A stretch of DNA of 64,000 nt from Methylobacterium durans (GCF_003173715.1 NZ_CP029550.1:6154001-6218000); one strand, 5' to 3'; shown: positions 44,347 through 54,731, numbered from the stretch's first letter. Translations and numbers: made by a program. Notes: generated from the letters alone by a model not told the origin.

Positions 44347-44537
44347 TGAGTGAACCACTGGAATTCGAGGCCGGTCAGTCTTGGGCTTGCCATCGTGTTC
44401 TCCTACTGCTCCAACGGCCTGCGCCTCGGGCCGGAATATGCGCGCCGCTATCACGGCACCCTCGCGGCAGATCCGTCTGACCATCGGAAGCCATTATTTG
44501 CTCTGAAGGGCGCCACTGTTGGTCGCTCAGTGGCTAA

Positions 44538-45388
44538 GAGCCTCTAACAAAACCGGTTGCGGCGCGTTGAGAGGAAATGGCGAAACCGCTCCTTCCCGAC
44601 GGCCTGTGGGCCGTGATCGCCCCGCTGCTGCCGCCTGAACCGGCCAAGCCTAAGGGTGGGCGCCCTCGAACATCCGACCGCGTAGCGCTGACCGGCATCT
44701 TGTTCGTGCTGCGCTCGGGCACGCCTTGGGAGCTGCTGCCGCGCGAGATGGGCTGCGGCTCGGGCATGACCTGCTGGCGACGCCTGCGCGACTGGCAGAA
44801 GGCTGGAGTGTGGGACCGTCTGCAACAGGCGCTGCTCGACCGGCTGGGACGCCAGAACGGCATCGACTTCAGTCGCGCTTCGCTCGACAGCGCCTCGATT
44901 GCCGCCAAAAGGGGGGCTCGGCGACGGGCCCGAACCCGACTGATCGCGGCAAGCCGGGCACGAAGCGCCACGTCCTCACCGATGCGAGGGGCATCCCTCT
45001 CGCGCTGAGCCTCACAGGGGCCAACGTGCACGACAGCCGGATGCTGGAGGAGGTCGTGGATGCCGTCCCGCCGATCCGCCAGTGCTGGGGACGACCGCGC
45101 AAACGCCCCGCCCGGCTGTACGCCGACAAGGCTTACGACCACCGCCGCTGCCGTCGGGCTCTTACCCGCCGGCGCATCCAGCACCGCATCGCCCGCCGCG
45201 GCATCGAGAGCAGTCAGCGTCTCGGGCGTCACAGGTGGGTGGTCGAGAGGACGCTGGCCTGGTTTGCCCAGTTCCGCCGCCTTGCCATTCGCTACGAGCG
45301 GCGGAGCGATATCCATCTCGCCTTCTCCACGCTGGCCGCAGCCCTCATCGTCTGGCGCTTCATCGAACGATGGTTTTGTTAGACGCTC
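44538..45388 (+). mobile_element. IS5-family (IS427-like) insertion sequence 3
   Basis: 851 bp with 17-bp terminal repeats (GAGCCTCTAACAAAACC; one mismatch at the other end), flanked by TAA (44535-44537 and 45389-45391). An IS701-like element is inserted in its right target duplication. Confidence 0.85.
44577..45382 (+). CDS. IS427-like transposase in two frames
   Basis: The first frame (44577-45008) holds the DUF4096 region (LWAVIAPLLPPEPAK) and the first catalytic aspartate (SLDSASIAAK). The second frame (to 45382) holds GTKRHVLTDARGIPLAL, YADKAYDHRR and HRWVVERTLAWFAQF. They join at AAAAGGGGGG (44907), the usual IS427 programmed-frameshift site. Confidence 0.88.
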
Positions 45389-45391
45389 TAA

Positions 45392-46793
45392 CATTACAGT
45401 TGCAGGGCGAAGCTCCTATCTGAGTGGTTTCGGATGGGAGAGCGTGATGTCCTCAGCCTCGCTCGAATCCACGCTGGAGCTCTGGTCGATGACACTGCGG
45501 CAGGCCAAGCAGCGCATCCGCCCGCTGTTTGCCGCCCCCAGTGTCGCCGCCTCCGCCAACGCTTTCCTAGACGGCTTGCTCGGGGGTGAGCGGCGCAAGA
45601 CCGGCTGGATGCGCGCTGAAGCTGCTGGTGATCCAGGCCCCTGGCGCCAGCAGGCCATCCTCGGTCGCACGCACTGGGACGCGGAGGCGCTGCGGGATGT
45701 GGTGCGTGACTACGTCCTCGAGACGCTCGGCTCACCTGACGCGGTGCTGGTGATCGACGAGACCGGCTTCCTGAAGCAGGGCAGAGCCTCGTGCGGGGTG
45801 AGCCGGCAGTACACGGGCTCCGCTGGCAAGATCACCAACTGCCAGATCGGGGTGTTTGCCGCCTACGTCTCGGATCAGGGCCACGCCTTCATCGATCGTC
45901 AGCTGTACCTGCCCAAAGCCTGGACCCAGGATGAGGACCGCAGGCGGGCTGCGCATGTGCCGGAGGCCGTCACCTTCGCCACCAAGCCGCAGCTGGCGCT
46001 GGCCATGATCGAGCGGGCGCTCCAGGCAGAGGTGCCGTTTGCCTGGGTGGCGGCCGACAGCATCTACGGGGTGGGCGAGATCGAGCTGGCGCTGCGGCGC
46101 GCCTACAAGGGCTACGTGCTCGGCGTCACCGGTCAGCATCGGTTCTGGTCCTGGGACCAAAACCTCGACGTCGCGGGCACTGCTGAGGAGATCGCCAAGG
46201 ATCTCTCCGAGACAGACTGGATCCGGCTCTCGGCCGGAGCTGGCACGAAGGGGCCGCACCTGTTCGACTGGGCCTACCTGCCGCTGGCCACGCTGCCGGC
46301 GGATGCGCTCGACGCCGCGCTTGATCAGAGCGTGTGGACGCGCGGCCTGCTCGTGCGGCGCAGCCTGTCGGACGGGAGCTTCTCCTACTTCACGACCTGG
46401 TGCCCGGCCGGCACGCCGGTCGAGAGGCTGGTGGCCGTGGAGGGGCGACGCTGGGCGATCGAGGACGCGTTCGAGACCGCCAAGACGGAGCTGGGGCTGG
46501 CCCACAACGAGAGCCGTTCGTGGCACGGCTGGCACCGGCACGTCAGCCTGGTGATGCTGGCCTTTGCGATGCTGGCGCGGGTGCGCCGGCTGACCAACGG
46601 AGCGCCCCCAAAAACGCCGCTCATCGCCAAGCTCGCTGGTGCCGTGGTCCATCCAGGAGATCCGGCGCGTGGCGATGCGGCTGGCGCAGCGACGCATTGA
46701 GCCCGCGCTCGTGCTCGCTTGGTCAGCCTGGCGACGCGCTCACCAAGCTGCCGCGCGACAGGCGCACCTCAGAACGAAATTGCAACTGTAATG
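45392..46793 (+). mobile_element. IS701-like insertion sequence
   Basis: 1402 bp with 13-bp terminal repeats CATTACAGTTGCA and TGCAACTGTAATG, flanked by CTAA (45388-45391 and 46794-46797), a 4-bp target duplication. It inserted exactly at the right edge of the IS427-like element. Confidence 0.88.
45447..46791 (+). CDS. IS701-like transposase, frameshifted near its end
   Basis: The frame from ATG 45447 reads MSSASLESTLELWSMTLRQA and carries the IS701 DDE domain (VLVIDETGFLKQG, RQYTGSAGKITNCQ, WVAADSIYGVGEIE, RRWAIEDAFETAKTE). It stops at 46700, but the natural C terminus (RRVAMRLAQRRIEPALVLAW) continues in another frame to a stop at 46791. A one-base change near 46640 therefore truncates it. 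Confidence 0.85.
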
Positions 46794-46829
46794 CTAAGCT
46801 GCGGCCGAGCCGCCAACTCGCGTTTGCAC

Positions 46830-47219
46830 AGGATCTCAAGATCTTGGCGAAGCTGATGGCTCTCGCGGTTCTTGCGACCGAACTCGGCCTCAAGTGCCAC
46901 TACAAATCTTGCCTAGTGCGGCTAGAGCTTGCACTTCATGGCGGAATTCAGCTTAGCCCAGAGTAGGAAAGAATCGCTCGTAGAGATAAAGCACCCGATC
47001 TGGATGCACGCAGAGCTGGCCCTGCTAGACAGCCCATTCAAGGTTCCGCTCGGCGTCATGAACTTTGCATTCAGGTTTGTAGTCTCCAGCTGGAAGCAGC
47101 TTCAATAGCTTGTAGGCGCATCCCCAAGCTGAAGCACTAGTGCTGAGTCTATATTGTCCACGTGCACCGCTCTAGGCATGCCTCGTGAATTTGCTGAAAG
47201 CGTAGCGATCTTCATGCAT
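46830..47219 (-). pseudogene. Decayed copy of the 140-residue cassette protein
   Basis: The minus strand from the ATG at 47219 (MHEDRYAFSKF) follows the intact gene at 56569-56991 at the DNA level. The shared blocks include ATCTCAAGATCTTGGCGAAG near 46834, CAGAGCTGGCCCT and CCCAGAGTAGGAA. Several stops and shifts break it. It is followed upstream by an IS3 and then by the same two small genes as in the intact locus. Confidence 0.7.
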
Positions 47220-47267
47220 GGCGATCTTCTTCATTACGCCAGCCACATCCCGATCAGAGCACTGGAG

Positions 47268-48598
47268 TGCACCCTGTCTGAGCGGACAGGCGGCGGGGCG
47301 GGTTTAGGCACTCCGGCTGAGGAACTCTCGGGGCGAGAGCATGCGCAGGCCGGAGCGCGGGTGGATGGTGTTGTAGTCCTCGAACCAGCCGGGCAGAAGC
47401 CGCATCACAGTCTCGGCGTCCGGCAGGATCGTGAGGCGGGCGTAGTCGCGCTTGAGCGTCTTCACGAACGCCTCTGCGATGCCGTTGCTCTGGGGCGAGC
47501 GCGCCGGCGTGAACAGCAACCGCAGGCCGAGCGCAGCGGCCGTTTGAGCAGTCTGCTTGGCGATGTAGGCGGAGCCGTTGTCGGACAGCCACTCGACCGG
47601 ATGCGGTGTCTTTGTCGCGCTGAACCGGCGCTCGGCGCAGGCAAGCATCAGGTCGCAGACCATCTCGGCCGAGACACCCGCCGTGGTCGCTGACCAAGCC
47701 ATGATTTCGCGATCGCAGGCGTCGATGGCAAACAGCACCCGCACGACTGCGCCGTCCCGGCAGCGCAGTTCGAGGTGGTCCGAGCACCATCGCACGTTCG
47801 AGTGTAGTGCGACGACGACGCCGTCGTGGGTCCGGCCGGGACGGCGGGCAGTGTGCGGCGCGAGGGTGAGCCCGTTCGCCCGCAGGATGCGGAGCACGCG
47901 CTTGGCGTTGATGACGGGCTCGCCGCGCGAGCGCAGCACCCGGTTCACCAGCGCAGTGACGCGGCGGTAGCCGTAGCTCGGCCGCGCATCGACGATCGCG
48001 CGGATCGTCGGCAACAGCAGCGCATCCTTGGGCTTGCGGTAGGGGCCGCGCGGCCGGGAGGAATGGCTCAGGCGCTCGGTCAGATGAGAGCGGGCTACGC
48101 CGAGCGTGTCGGCGACCGCCTTCACCGCGAACCGCCCGTCGGCTCGCCCCAGGAGGCGAGCGGCAAGCTCAGTTTTTTTGTGCGCGCGAGGTCGAGCGCC
48201 TCCTTCAGGATCTCGACTTCCATGGTCTTGCGCCCGAGCAGGCGTTCGAGATCGCGCACGCGCCGTTCCAACGCGCGCACCCGGCTGGTTCCGACGACCT
48301 CCTCGTCGGCTTGCACGGCCTGATGGCCGCCCTCCAACATGCGTCGCTTCCACGAGAACAGCAGGCTCGGCGATATGCCGTAGCGGCGGGCCACGAACGA
48401 TACAGACGAGCCGGGCTACTGGCTCTCCTCGATGAAGCGGATCTTCTCGGACGTGGACCAACGACGTCGGCGCTGAACGCCAGCCAGGATCTCGCCGTGC
48501 ACCGGCGGGGCAGTCGGATCAGGTGACATAGCCTTACCCATAGGCTTGCGCCTATGCCTTCGTGAGCTATGCCGCCTGTCCGGTCAAAACGGGGTGCA
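47268..48598 (-). mobile_element. IS3-family insertion sequence 1
   Basis: 1331 bp with imperfect terminal repeats of about 27 bp (TGCACCCTGTCTGAGCGGAC at the left; TGCACCCCGTTTTGACCGGA as complement at the right). No clear target duplication. It separates the pseudogene at 46830 from the microprotein gene at 48622. Confidence 0.8.
47304..48529 (-). CDS. IS3 transposase OrfA/OrfB, OrfA broken by a stop
   Basis: OrfA runs from ATG 48529 (MSPDPTAPPVHGEILAGVQR) through the helix-turn-helix (VARRYGISPSLLFSWKRR) and coiled coil. An in-frame TAG interrupts it in EESQ-stop-PGSSV near 48421. OrfB, reached at a run of seven A (48174-48180), holds the rve domain (IDACDREIMAWS, WLSDNGSAYIA, SNGIAEAFVKTLKR) and ends at 47304. 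The stop codon should prevent normal transposition. Confidence 0.85.
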
Positions 48599-48621
48599 GT
48601 TCAAGCAGACCCTCGCTCCTA

Positions 48622-48738
48622 TCAGTGTAGATCGAGGATGGATATGAGATAAAGACAAGCAACCGCGACCAGCACTGTCGCGATGACAGCCTGGTTGAGC
48701 TTGTCGCTCAGGAAGTTTGAAAGATAAGCTCTAGACAT
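48622..48738 (-). CDS. Membrane microprotein, copy 1
   Basis: 38 residues from ATG 48738 behind GGAGGACAC: MSRAYLSNFLSDKLNQ followed by one hydrophobic helix (AVIATVLVAVACLYLISILD). Clear paralogues lie at 57050-57169 and 57868-57987, sharing the D-K/R-L/V-N-Q motif before the helix. Single-pass inner-membrane protein, N terminus probably inside. Function unknown. Confidence 0.7.
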   Translation of the reverse strand: MSRAYLSNFLSDKLNQAVIATVLVAVACLYLISILDLH

Positions 48739-48795
48739 AGTGTCCTCCGAATAAACGGCATAGATTTGCTCGCCTCCATTCTGCGGCGCGCGTTC

Positions 48796-49038
48796 TCAGC
48801 GGCGCAATGCCGCCTCGAGTTCTTGTGGGTCGACGGGAACAGCCTGCAGGGAGCCCGATCCACTGTGTGCAAACGGAAGATAGATGGTGGTAGCGACACG
48901 CCGATAAGCCAAAAAGGAAAGGCCTTCGAGCAACTCCTCATCGGTGTCGACCGTGTAAGTTCCGGCTGGCTGCTGCTCATCGAGCCTGCTCAATGTGAAG
49001 GGCAGATCGAAGGTCAGCGTCTTTCGGGTCGTGCGCAT
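48796..49038 (-). CDS. Cassette protein with YTVDTDEE motif, copy 1
   Basis: 80 residues from ATG 49038. MRTTRKTLTFDLPFTL, then QPAGTYTVDTDEELLEGLSF and YRRVATTIYLP. The paralogue at 57266-57484 shares MRT-R-T, QPAG and TVDTDEE. It resembles small proteins widespread in Methylobacterium and rhizobia, possibly a beta-sandwich. 57 nt upstream of the microprotein gene on the same strand, so probably one transcript. Confidence 0.7.
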   Translation of the reverse strand: MRTTRKTLTFDLPFTLSRLDEQQPAGTYTVDTDEELLEGLSFLAYRRVATTIYLPFAHSGSGSLQAVPVDPQELEAALRR

Positions 49039-49251
49039 TTTTGCCTCCGCCGCCGACATAAGAATAATAAATCTTCCAAAATCATCATATCATCTGGCCA
49101 GAATATTCCCTAATTATATTTTTTCTGTTCGGATTTATTTTCAAAGATGCCTTGTCGATCGCCCGAGCTCTCGCCACATACATTAGGATGTCGCCGCTTA
49201 CTCGCGCCGCCGGCGCGATTTGTACGATGACAAACTGCGGAGTTTCGCCCG

Positions 49252-49458
49252 ATGTACCGGATCATTTTTCGGAAAGAGCGGACGGCATTGGGCTCAAATG
49301 CGTGGCGCGGTGATCTCGCCTCCGCGAAAGCCCAATGCCAAGAGGATCTTGCACTTCGCCACATGCAGGATGGCGCCACTTCGGTCGAACTGGTCGACGG
49401 CGACACCCAAAAGGTCGTGTACTCGTGCACCGTTGGTGCAACTCGCACCCCCACCTAA
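49252..49458 (+). CDS. 68-residue hypothetical protein
   Basis: MYRIIFRKERTALGSNAWRG, then a helix (SAKAQCQEDLALRHMQ) and strands (TSVELVDGDTQKVVYSC): a beta-alpha-beta-beta pattern typical of small single-domain proteins in this genus. The start is clean. Function unknown. Confidence 0.55.
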   Translation: MYRIIFRKERTALGSNAWRGDLASAKAQCQEDLALRHMQDGATSVELVDGDTQKVVYSCTVGATRTPT

Positions 49459-49955
49459 GGGCTCGCCGAGTGTCGGAAAGGGCAATGTGCAGTGCCGAAT
49501 GAGTGCCCTCCCTCAAGTTCGGCGCTTTATCCAATCAAATAGCGGGCAGGACAGATCTTCAAAACTGTTGCTGGCCGCGCAGTTCCTACTCGCCATGAGC
49601 GCCCTCTAGCGGCCAGTGCATGGCCGCACAAGGCTCGCTGCATGCTTGCCGGCCAAGAGTTGTATTCACCAACTGCCGCTACATTCGATGTAAGTACTAT
49701 GAATTATCGTCAATTCTCTTGAATTTGGTTCTTCAATTTCTCTAGCAAATTCAGCTGAAGACGCACGGCTTAGCGTCGCCTGCAGTGGTTCTCTTGACAT
49801 CGTTGTACATGCGACCCGCATGCTCGCCTTCCCGGCCCTTATTACGCTGCTAAAGCGGTCGCCGGCCAGCTAGTTTGCCCGAGAAAGCCACCGCGGCAGG
49901 GCGAATGGGAGCGTCGACAACAAAAGGACTTCCTGGGCGGCGTAAGGAGACAGCC
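49459..49955. other. Gap, AT-rich centre
   Basis: No gene is supported. Positions 49670-49760 are AT-rich; a TTGACA at 49795 followed 17 nt later by a weak -10-like sequence could be a promoter for the gene at 49956. Confidence 0.3.
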
Positions 49956-50312
49956 ATGAGTTTTGCTCCCGATGCCGCTGAAGCGGCGACTGACGCGTTG
50001 CTGCAGGCCATCGTCAAGAGCGAGCGTGTTGCCGCGACCTTCAGTGCCGTTTGCGACGGAGGATCCCTCACGACATGGCGGGAACCCGGCCGATCGCTGC
50101 TTGGCCCGAGTTCCAGCGGTCCGATCACAGATCCCGTTGGAACGCGCTACTGGGCAGAACTTCACCGGCTCGGTGAGGGCATCTTTGCAGACGGAGGCCT
50201 CGATGCCTTGGACGAGGCGAACATGCACGTTGTTCAGATGGACCCGCGGCACTCGGACTGGCGCGCCATGGTGCTGGAGAGCGTATGGTTCGATATCGGC
50301 CGTGCCGCGTGA
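49956..50312 (+). CDS. Hypothetical protein
   Basis: 118 residues starting MSFAPDAAEAATDALLQAIV with GGCGTAAGGAGACAGCC upstream. Helical N terminus, later LHRLGEGIFADGGLDALDEA and a Trp/Phe-rich end. No family recognised. Confidence 0.5.
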   Translation: MSFAPDAAEAATDALLQAIVKSERVAATFSAVCDGGSLTTWREPGRSLLGPSSSGPITDPVGTRYWAELHRLGEGIFADGGLDALDEANMHVVQMDPRHSDWRAMVLESVWFDIGRAA

Positions 50313-50683
50313 CTCTGCGCAGAGCGATCCGCGATTCCCGGTGCCTTCCTGTGGCCCGACTGGCTGGCCGGGGCCGGGCTGATGGGGAGGATCAGCTTAG
50401 GAGCAGCGGTGTTGGGCATGAAGCGAGGTCAAAGACCGCGCGGAGCGGCCTAGATGGAGGATCCTTCCGACGCCGAGAGGTCCTCGCTCCTCCCCGTCCA
50501 TCCCGGAACGTTCGCCTACCTCAACTGATAACAGAAGAGCCTGCTGAATCAGATGGTGAACTCCCACTGGCTTGCGATCATCATTCATACTTAGGCGAAC
50601 TGCTGTTGCCAGTTTCTCTGGCCGCATCAACCCCTCGAAGAAGCTGCTGGGACGGCGGGGTCCCACGGATCGCACTTCTCGGA
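50313..50683. other. Gap with no recognisable gene
   Basis: Only short overlapping frames; none has a credible start, composition and ribosome site together. Confidence 0.3.
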
Positions 50684-51064
50684 CTATGGCCGCGATGATG
50701 GGCTTCCAGATCCGGGGCTTGCGCTGCCTGTAACCGGCAGAGAACGGGCTTTGTCGAGGAGCGTGACAGCGGCGTCGACGCAGTCCTTCAACGTTTCACG
50801 AGGGCCGCATCGGACATAAATCTTTGCATCCCCAATCGTCATGTGAAATGACGAACCTCGTCGCGACGCGCCGTCTAAATAGTCTCGCCTATCGTCATGG
50901 TCTCGGTCCTCGTCTCGGCGATATCTGCTGTCATCTTTCTTGCCATAGTCTCTGTCGTATGAGCCGCTTTTTTCATCATCCCTAGACGAGCTTTGGGCGA
51001 GTGCAGCAAGTGGCAATAGTAAGAGGCAGGCTGCAGCAATAAGGCCGGGTGCATACGGACGCAT
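50684..51064 (-). CDS. Secreted highly charged protein
   Basis: 126 residues from ATG 51064. The signal peptide MRPYAPGLIAAACLLLLPLA is cleaved after ALAQ. A region of repeated Asp/Arg/Tyr (DDSRYRRDEDRDHDDRRDY) follows, then a conserved-looking end (FHMTIGDAKIYVRCGPRETL, with a cysteine pair CG...DC). Periplasmic; function unknown. Confidence 0.65.
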   Translation of the reverse strand: MRPYAPGLIAAACLLLLPLAALAQSSSRDDEKSGSYDRDYGKKDDSRYRRDEDRDHDDRRDYLDGASRRGSSFHMTIGDAKIYVRCGPRETLKDCVDAAVTLLDKARSLPVTGSASPGSGSPSSRP

Positions 51065-51096
51065 GATACCGCCTCCCTCTAGAGTATCCGTTGTGA

Positions 51097-52044
51097 TCAA
51101 GCGACTTTTTGCTGCCAGGTTCGGCCGTCTCTGAGGAGGGCATTGGCGAGCAGGAGGAGCTTGCGCATGACGGCGGTCAGGGCGAGCTTGGGCGGTTTTC
51201 CTGCGGCGCGCAGCGCCTGGTACTTGGCCCTCAGGTCCGAGTTGAAGCGGGTCGCGACGAGGGCTGGCATGTAGAGGGCCTGGCGCAGGCTGGCGCGCCC
51301 GCCGCGGATGAAGCGCCGACCCTGGCTCCGGCCGGAGTCGCGCGCCATGGGGGCCAGCCCCGCCAAGCTTGCCGCTGGTCCTGGTTCGAGGCTGCCGAGC
51401 TCGGGCATCTCGATCAACAGCGCGACCGCGGTGGCCACGCCGATGCCGGGGATGCTCGCCAGGATGGTTCGGCGGCGGTCGAGGTCCGGGTCGGCGCCGC
51501 ACAGGGCGTCGAGTTCGGCCTCGATGGCGGCCAGTTGGGCCTCGATCTGCCGGAGGCGCTGCAACGCCTGCCGTTTGAGCAGGGCGGCGGTGAGCGTCTT
51601 CTGCCGATTGAGCGCGGCGGTACGGTCCTTGATCAGCGCCTGCCGTGCGCCGTGCAGTTCGCGCATCGTGCCCAACAGCGGGGTCGGCAGGGATCGCACC
51701 GGCGGTTCGAGCAGGGCGCCCAGCCGCGCCAGCATGGCCGCGTCGCAGCGGTCGGTCTTGGCCAACCGTCCAGTGGCCTCGGCGAAGCGCCGGGCCTGAC
51801 GCGGATTGACCTTGGCCAGCGGCAGGCCGGCTTGGGCGAGGGTACGCTCGAAGGCGCGATGGTAAGCGCCCGTCGCCTCGTAGACCACGCGAGCGAGCGT
51901 ATGCGGCGCCAGCCACGCGATCAGCGCGCGGTGGCCTCGGGCGTCGTTGGTGAAGCGCCGTTCGCTCCCGCCGGGATGGAGGCAGGCGTCGAGGTGATCC
52001 TTGCCGATGTCGATACCGGCGGTGACAGGGGTAGAGTGCTCCAT
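51097..52044 (-). CDS. IS110-family transposase 2
   Basis: 315 residues. RuvC-like DEDD domain (AGIDIGKDHLDACL, YEATGAYHRAFE, KTDRCDAAML) and Tnp20 domain (LASIPGIGVATAVALL). A different lineage from 33667-34701. Complete. Element boundaries are not determinable by eye; non-coding DNA on both sides could encode the bridge RNA. Confidence 0.92.
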   Translation of the reverse strand: MEHSTPVTAGIDIGKDHLDACLHPGGSERRFTNDARGHRALIAWLAPHTLARVVYEATGAYHRAFERTLAQAGLPLAKVNPRQARRFAEATGRLAKTDRCDAAMLARLGALLEPPVRSLPTPLLGTMRELHGARQALIKDRTAALNRQKTLTAALLKRQALQRLRQIEAQLAAIEAELDALCGADPDLDRRRTILASIPGIGVATAVALLIEMPELGSLEPGPAASLAGLAPMARDSGRSQGRRFIRGGRASLRQALYMPALVATRFNSDLRAKYQALRAAGKPPKLALTAVMRKLLLLANALLRDGRTWQQKVA

Positions 52045-52249
52045 CTTTTCCGCGTCCTTGGCTTGTCATCCGGGCCGCAATGCCCGGGTATCCGTTCAGG
52101 CCACGAGGAAAAGAGAGGGGTGGTCATACTCTAGCACGGCCCGCGACAGCCGGCGTTTTCCCGACCCGTCCCCTCCCGCCGCCGGCGCGAGGCGAACGCG
52201 CCGGCGGCGATCCAGTCTGGCCGAGCTGGACGCCAAAGCCATAAGACAA

Positions 52250-53293
52250 TGTTTGATCCCAGGGTTTGATGGTGCAGTTTTCTCACGAGAGTGGAAGGAC
52301 GCGCTATGGGCCAGGTTCAGCACGGGAGCGCCACGACGACAGCGGCAGTCCGTCGAGCGATACAGCATAGTCAAGCGAGCCTGAGGGCGTTGGCGGCCCG
52401 TTACGGCGTCAACCCGAAGACCGTCGCGAAGTGGAAGAAGCGGTCCTCGGTGGCTGACCGGAAGACGGGGCCAACGGAACACCGGTCTACGGTGCTGACG
52501 GCCGAGAACGAGGCGGTGATCGTCGCCTTTCGCCGGCACACCCTGCTGCCACTCGACGACTGCCTCTACGCCCTGCAGCCGACGATCCCGCACCTTACAC
52601 GCTCAAGCCTGCACCGGTGCCTGCAGCGCCATGGCATCTCGCGGCTCCCCGAAGTGGATGGCGACAAGCCGCTACGTGCAAAATTCAAGCGCTACCCGCT
52701 CGGCTACTTCCACATCGATATCGCCGAGGTGCACACCAAAGAAGGCCGACTCTACCTGCTTGTGGCGATCGACCGGACCTCCAAGTTCGCCTTCGCCGAG
52801 TTGCACGAGAAGGCCACGCGCCGGGTCGCCGGCAACTTCCTGCGGGCCCTTGCTGCCGCCGTTCCCTACAAGATCCACACGGTGCTCACCGACAACGGCA
52901 CGCATTTCACCGAGCCGTCCGGGAACACTTGGACGCCGGAAGAGATCAGAGCGATGCGCGCCGAGAAGGTGCTGTTCCGCTGCCACTCCTTTGAGGGCGC
53001 CTGCGCCGACCTCAACATCGAGCACCGTCTCACGAAGCCGCGCCATCCCTGGACGAATGGTCAAGTTGAGCGGATGAACCGCACGATCAAGGACGCCACC
53101 GTCAAGCGCTTCTACTACGACAGCCACAGTCAGCTTCGGCAGCACCTCGCCGACTTCGTGGCCGCCTATAACTTCGCCCGCCGCCTCAAGACGCTACGCG
53201 GCCTCACGCCCTACGAAGCTATCTGCAAAGCTTGGACGGAGGAGCCCTCTAGGTTCACCCAGAACCCGCACCACCAAATCCCGGGACCAAACA
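52250..53293 (+). mobile_element. IS481-family insertion sequence
   Basis: About 1044 bp with short terminal repeats (TGTTTGATCCC at the left and GGGACCAAACA at the right). No clear target duplication is seen. One transposase gene. Confidence 0.7.
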
Positions 53294-53298
53294 TCTAG
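52306..53298 (+). CDS. IS481 transposase
   Basis: 330 residues from ATG 52306 with GGAAGG upstream. Helix-turn-helix (SLRALAARYGVNPKTVAKWK) and rve domain with FHIDIAEVHTKEG, VLTDNGTHF and NGQVERMNRTIKDA. Complete. The last two codons read into the flank. Confidence 0.9.
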   Translation: MGQVQHGSATTTAAVRRAIQHSQASLRALAARYGVNPKTVAKWKKRSSVADRKTGPTEHRSTVLTAENEAVIVAFRRHTLLPLDDCLYALQPTIPHLTRSSLHRCLQRHGISRLPEVDGDKPLRAKFKRYPLGYFHIDIAEVHTKEGRLYLLVAIDRTSKFAFAELHEKATRRVAGNFLRALAAAVPYKIHTVLTDNGTHFTEPSGNTWTPEEIRAMRAEKVLFRCHSFEGACADLNIEHRLTKPRHPWTNGQVERMNRTIKDATVKRFYYDSHSQLRQHLADFVAAYNFARRLKTLRGLTPYEAICKAWTEEPSRFTQNPHHQIPGPNI

Positions 53299-53780
53299 AT
53301 TGCAAGACTTCGGTCGCTCCGAAATGGCTGGCGATGCTGCGCTTCCCAGCAGACGCAGGCAAGCGGTTGGAAGCGGACGTAAGGGCCCCGGGCCCGTTGC
53401 AGAGGTCTCAGTTTCCGTGCCTGAGACCACGAACACTCCCTGTAAGCGCGATTGCGGCACCGAGTCGGAGCTAGCGCCAAGCCCCTACGTGGGAACACAA
53501 GCGCCTTCCTCCTCGACGGAAGCCGGCGAAGAGCTGCTCCTTTGATCTGGGCTGATCCTCTGAGCCAGCCCGGACAACAGTGAGCCGCCTTGTTCGTCGC
53601 GTCCTCAACACACCGGTGAATGCCACGGAGTTGGGACTCACCCATCCGGGTCGGGATATCTCGGCTCGAAACCAACTACGGAACGGGAAAAATTCGCCGG
53701 CGTTGACTTGAGAGTTCTTTCTGAACCGCGGTTATCACTTAGAGAGGTGCGATCAGTGTCTAGCTGAAGGGGACTTCCAA
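53299..53780. other. Gap with no recognisable gene
   Basis: Nothing supported on either strand until the ribosome site AAGGGGA at 53767 of the next microprotein. Confidence 0.3.
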
Positions 53781-53876
53781 ATGTCCGCCGAAATTATATT
53801 TTTCACTTTTGTCGGGACGCTCGCGCTGTGCGCGGGCTTCGTGCTTTGGACTCTGCAGCAACGTCGCAGGCAGTGA
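53781..53876 (+). CDS. 31-residue membrane microprotein
   Basis: MSAEIIFFTFVGTLALCAGF, then VLWTLQQRRRQ: one hydrophobic helix with a basic C-terminal tail, preceded by AAGGGGA. Not related by motif to the 39-residue family. Function unknown. Confidence 0.5.
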   Translation: MSAEIIFFTFVGTLALCAGFVLWTLQQRRRQ

Positions 53877-53921
53877 AAGCCGGAGTTCTGACTGTCTGGC
53901 CTCGAACTTGCGGCACCGCGA

Positions 53922-54308
53922 ATGCGAGGTTTCGCCGTGGGCGGCAGCGACGAGAAGGGCAGAGAACCGGGAACGGAACCGGACCGCGATCTCTCCGCAC
54001 GACTCAAGCGCCTCGAGACGCAGATTGAACAGAAGCGGATCTCGGCCTCTCCCGCTCATTCGTCGCGTTCCGGATCATCTGCCGGACCATCGTCCCTCGG
54101 GCGCGCAATGCAACTCTCCACCGAGTTCACCGGGGCCGTAATCGCAGGGGGGATCCTCGGCTGGATCTTCGATCGATTTCTTGGGACGAAGCCCTGGGGG
54201 ATGTTGGTGCTCCTGATGCTGGGCTTCGCCGCGGGCGTCTACAGTGTGATACGCGCCTCCGGCTTTGGTGGACCGCATCCCGAACCGGACGACCGGAAGG
54301 AATCGTGA
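53922..54308 (+). CDS. atpI: ATP synthase protein I, isolated copy
   Basis: 128 residues (a GTG at 53937 may be the real start). N-terminal charged region (DLSARLKRLETQIEQK), then two membrane helices characteristic of AtpI (GAVIAGGILGWIFDRFLG with the conserved FD, and MLVLLMLGFAAGVYSVI). AtpI normally precedes atpB-atpE-atpF and assists c-ring assembly. None of those follows here, so this is a displaced copy. Confidence 0.75.
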   Translation: MRGFAVGGSDEKGREPGTEPDRDLSARLKRLETQIEQKRISASPAHSSRSGSSAGPSSLGRAMQLSTEFTGAVIAGGILGWIFDRFLGTKPWGMLVLLMLGFAAGVYSVIRASGFGGPHPEPDDRKES

Positions 54309-54731
54309 GACCAAGGTTTTGCGGGACGGCGCTCCCATGCACTGCTTCGTTCAGCTGCGCGGGGCTGGATCATCCAGATTGGATAACTGGATCGACTCCA
54401 ATCCTGGCCGCGCCACGCTACTTCGCGGCCTCAGCCGGTGTGAACGACCGCCTTGACACCTGCCACCGAATGGTCCCGCATCAAACAAGGCCCTCCGGGA
54501 GTTCAAGAGAGCCCTCGGGCAGGTTTCGCGCCGAGGACGTATCGATAACCTGGACCTTTGGGGCAAACCCTATAGAATTTCGTGTGGCAACAGAGGAAGA
54601 TCCTGTTCTGTCGTAAGTGGCTCACGCTGACACGAGGCTTCCGGTTGTGCGAGTTTTGCGATCAAGGCGACCTGCGCTTGCTTCCGCTTCAGCGTCGCCC
54701 GAGTCGCCAGCTGGAGATTGCAGCGGCCGTA
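54309..54731. other. Gap with no recognisable gene
   Basis: The expected atpB is not found. Only short frames occur; the sequence may be rearrangement debris. Confidence 0.3.

Noticed and set aside
51109..52134. 341-codon plus-strand frame
   Set aside because: Antisense to the IS110 transposase.
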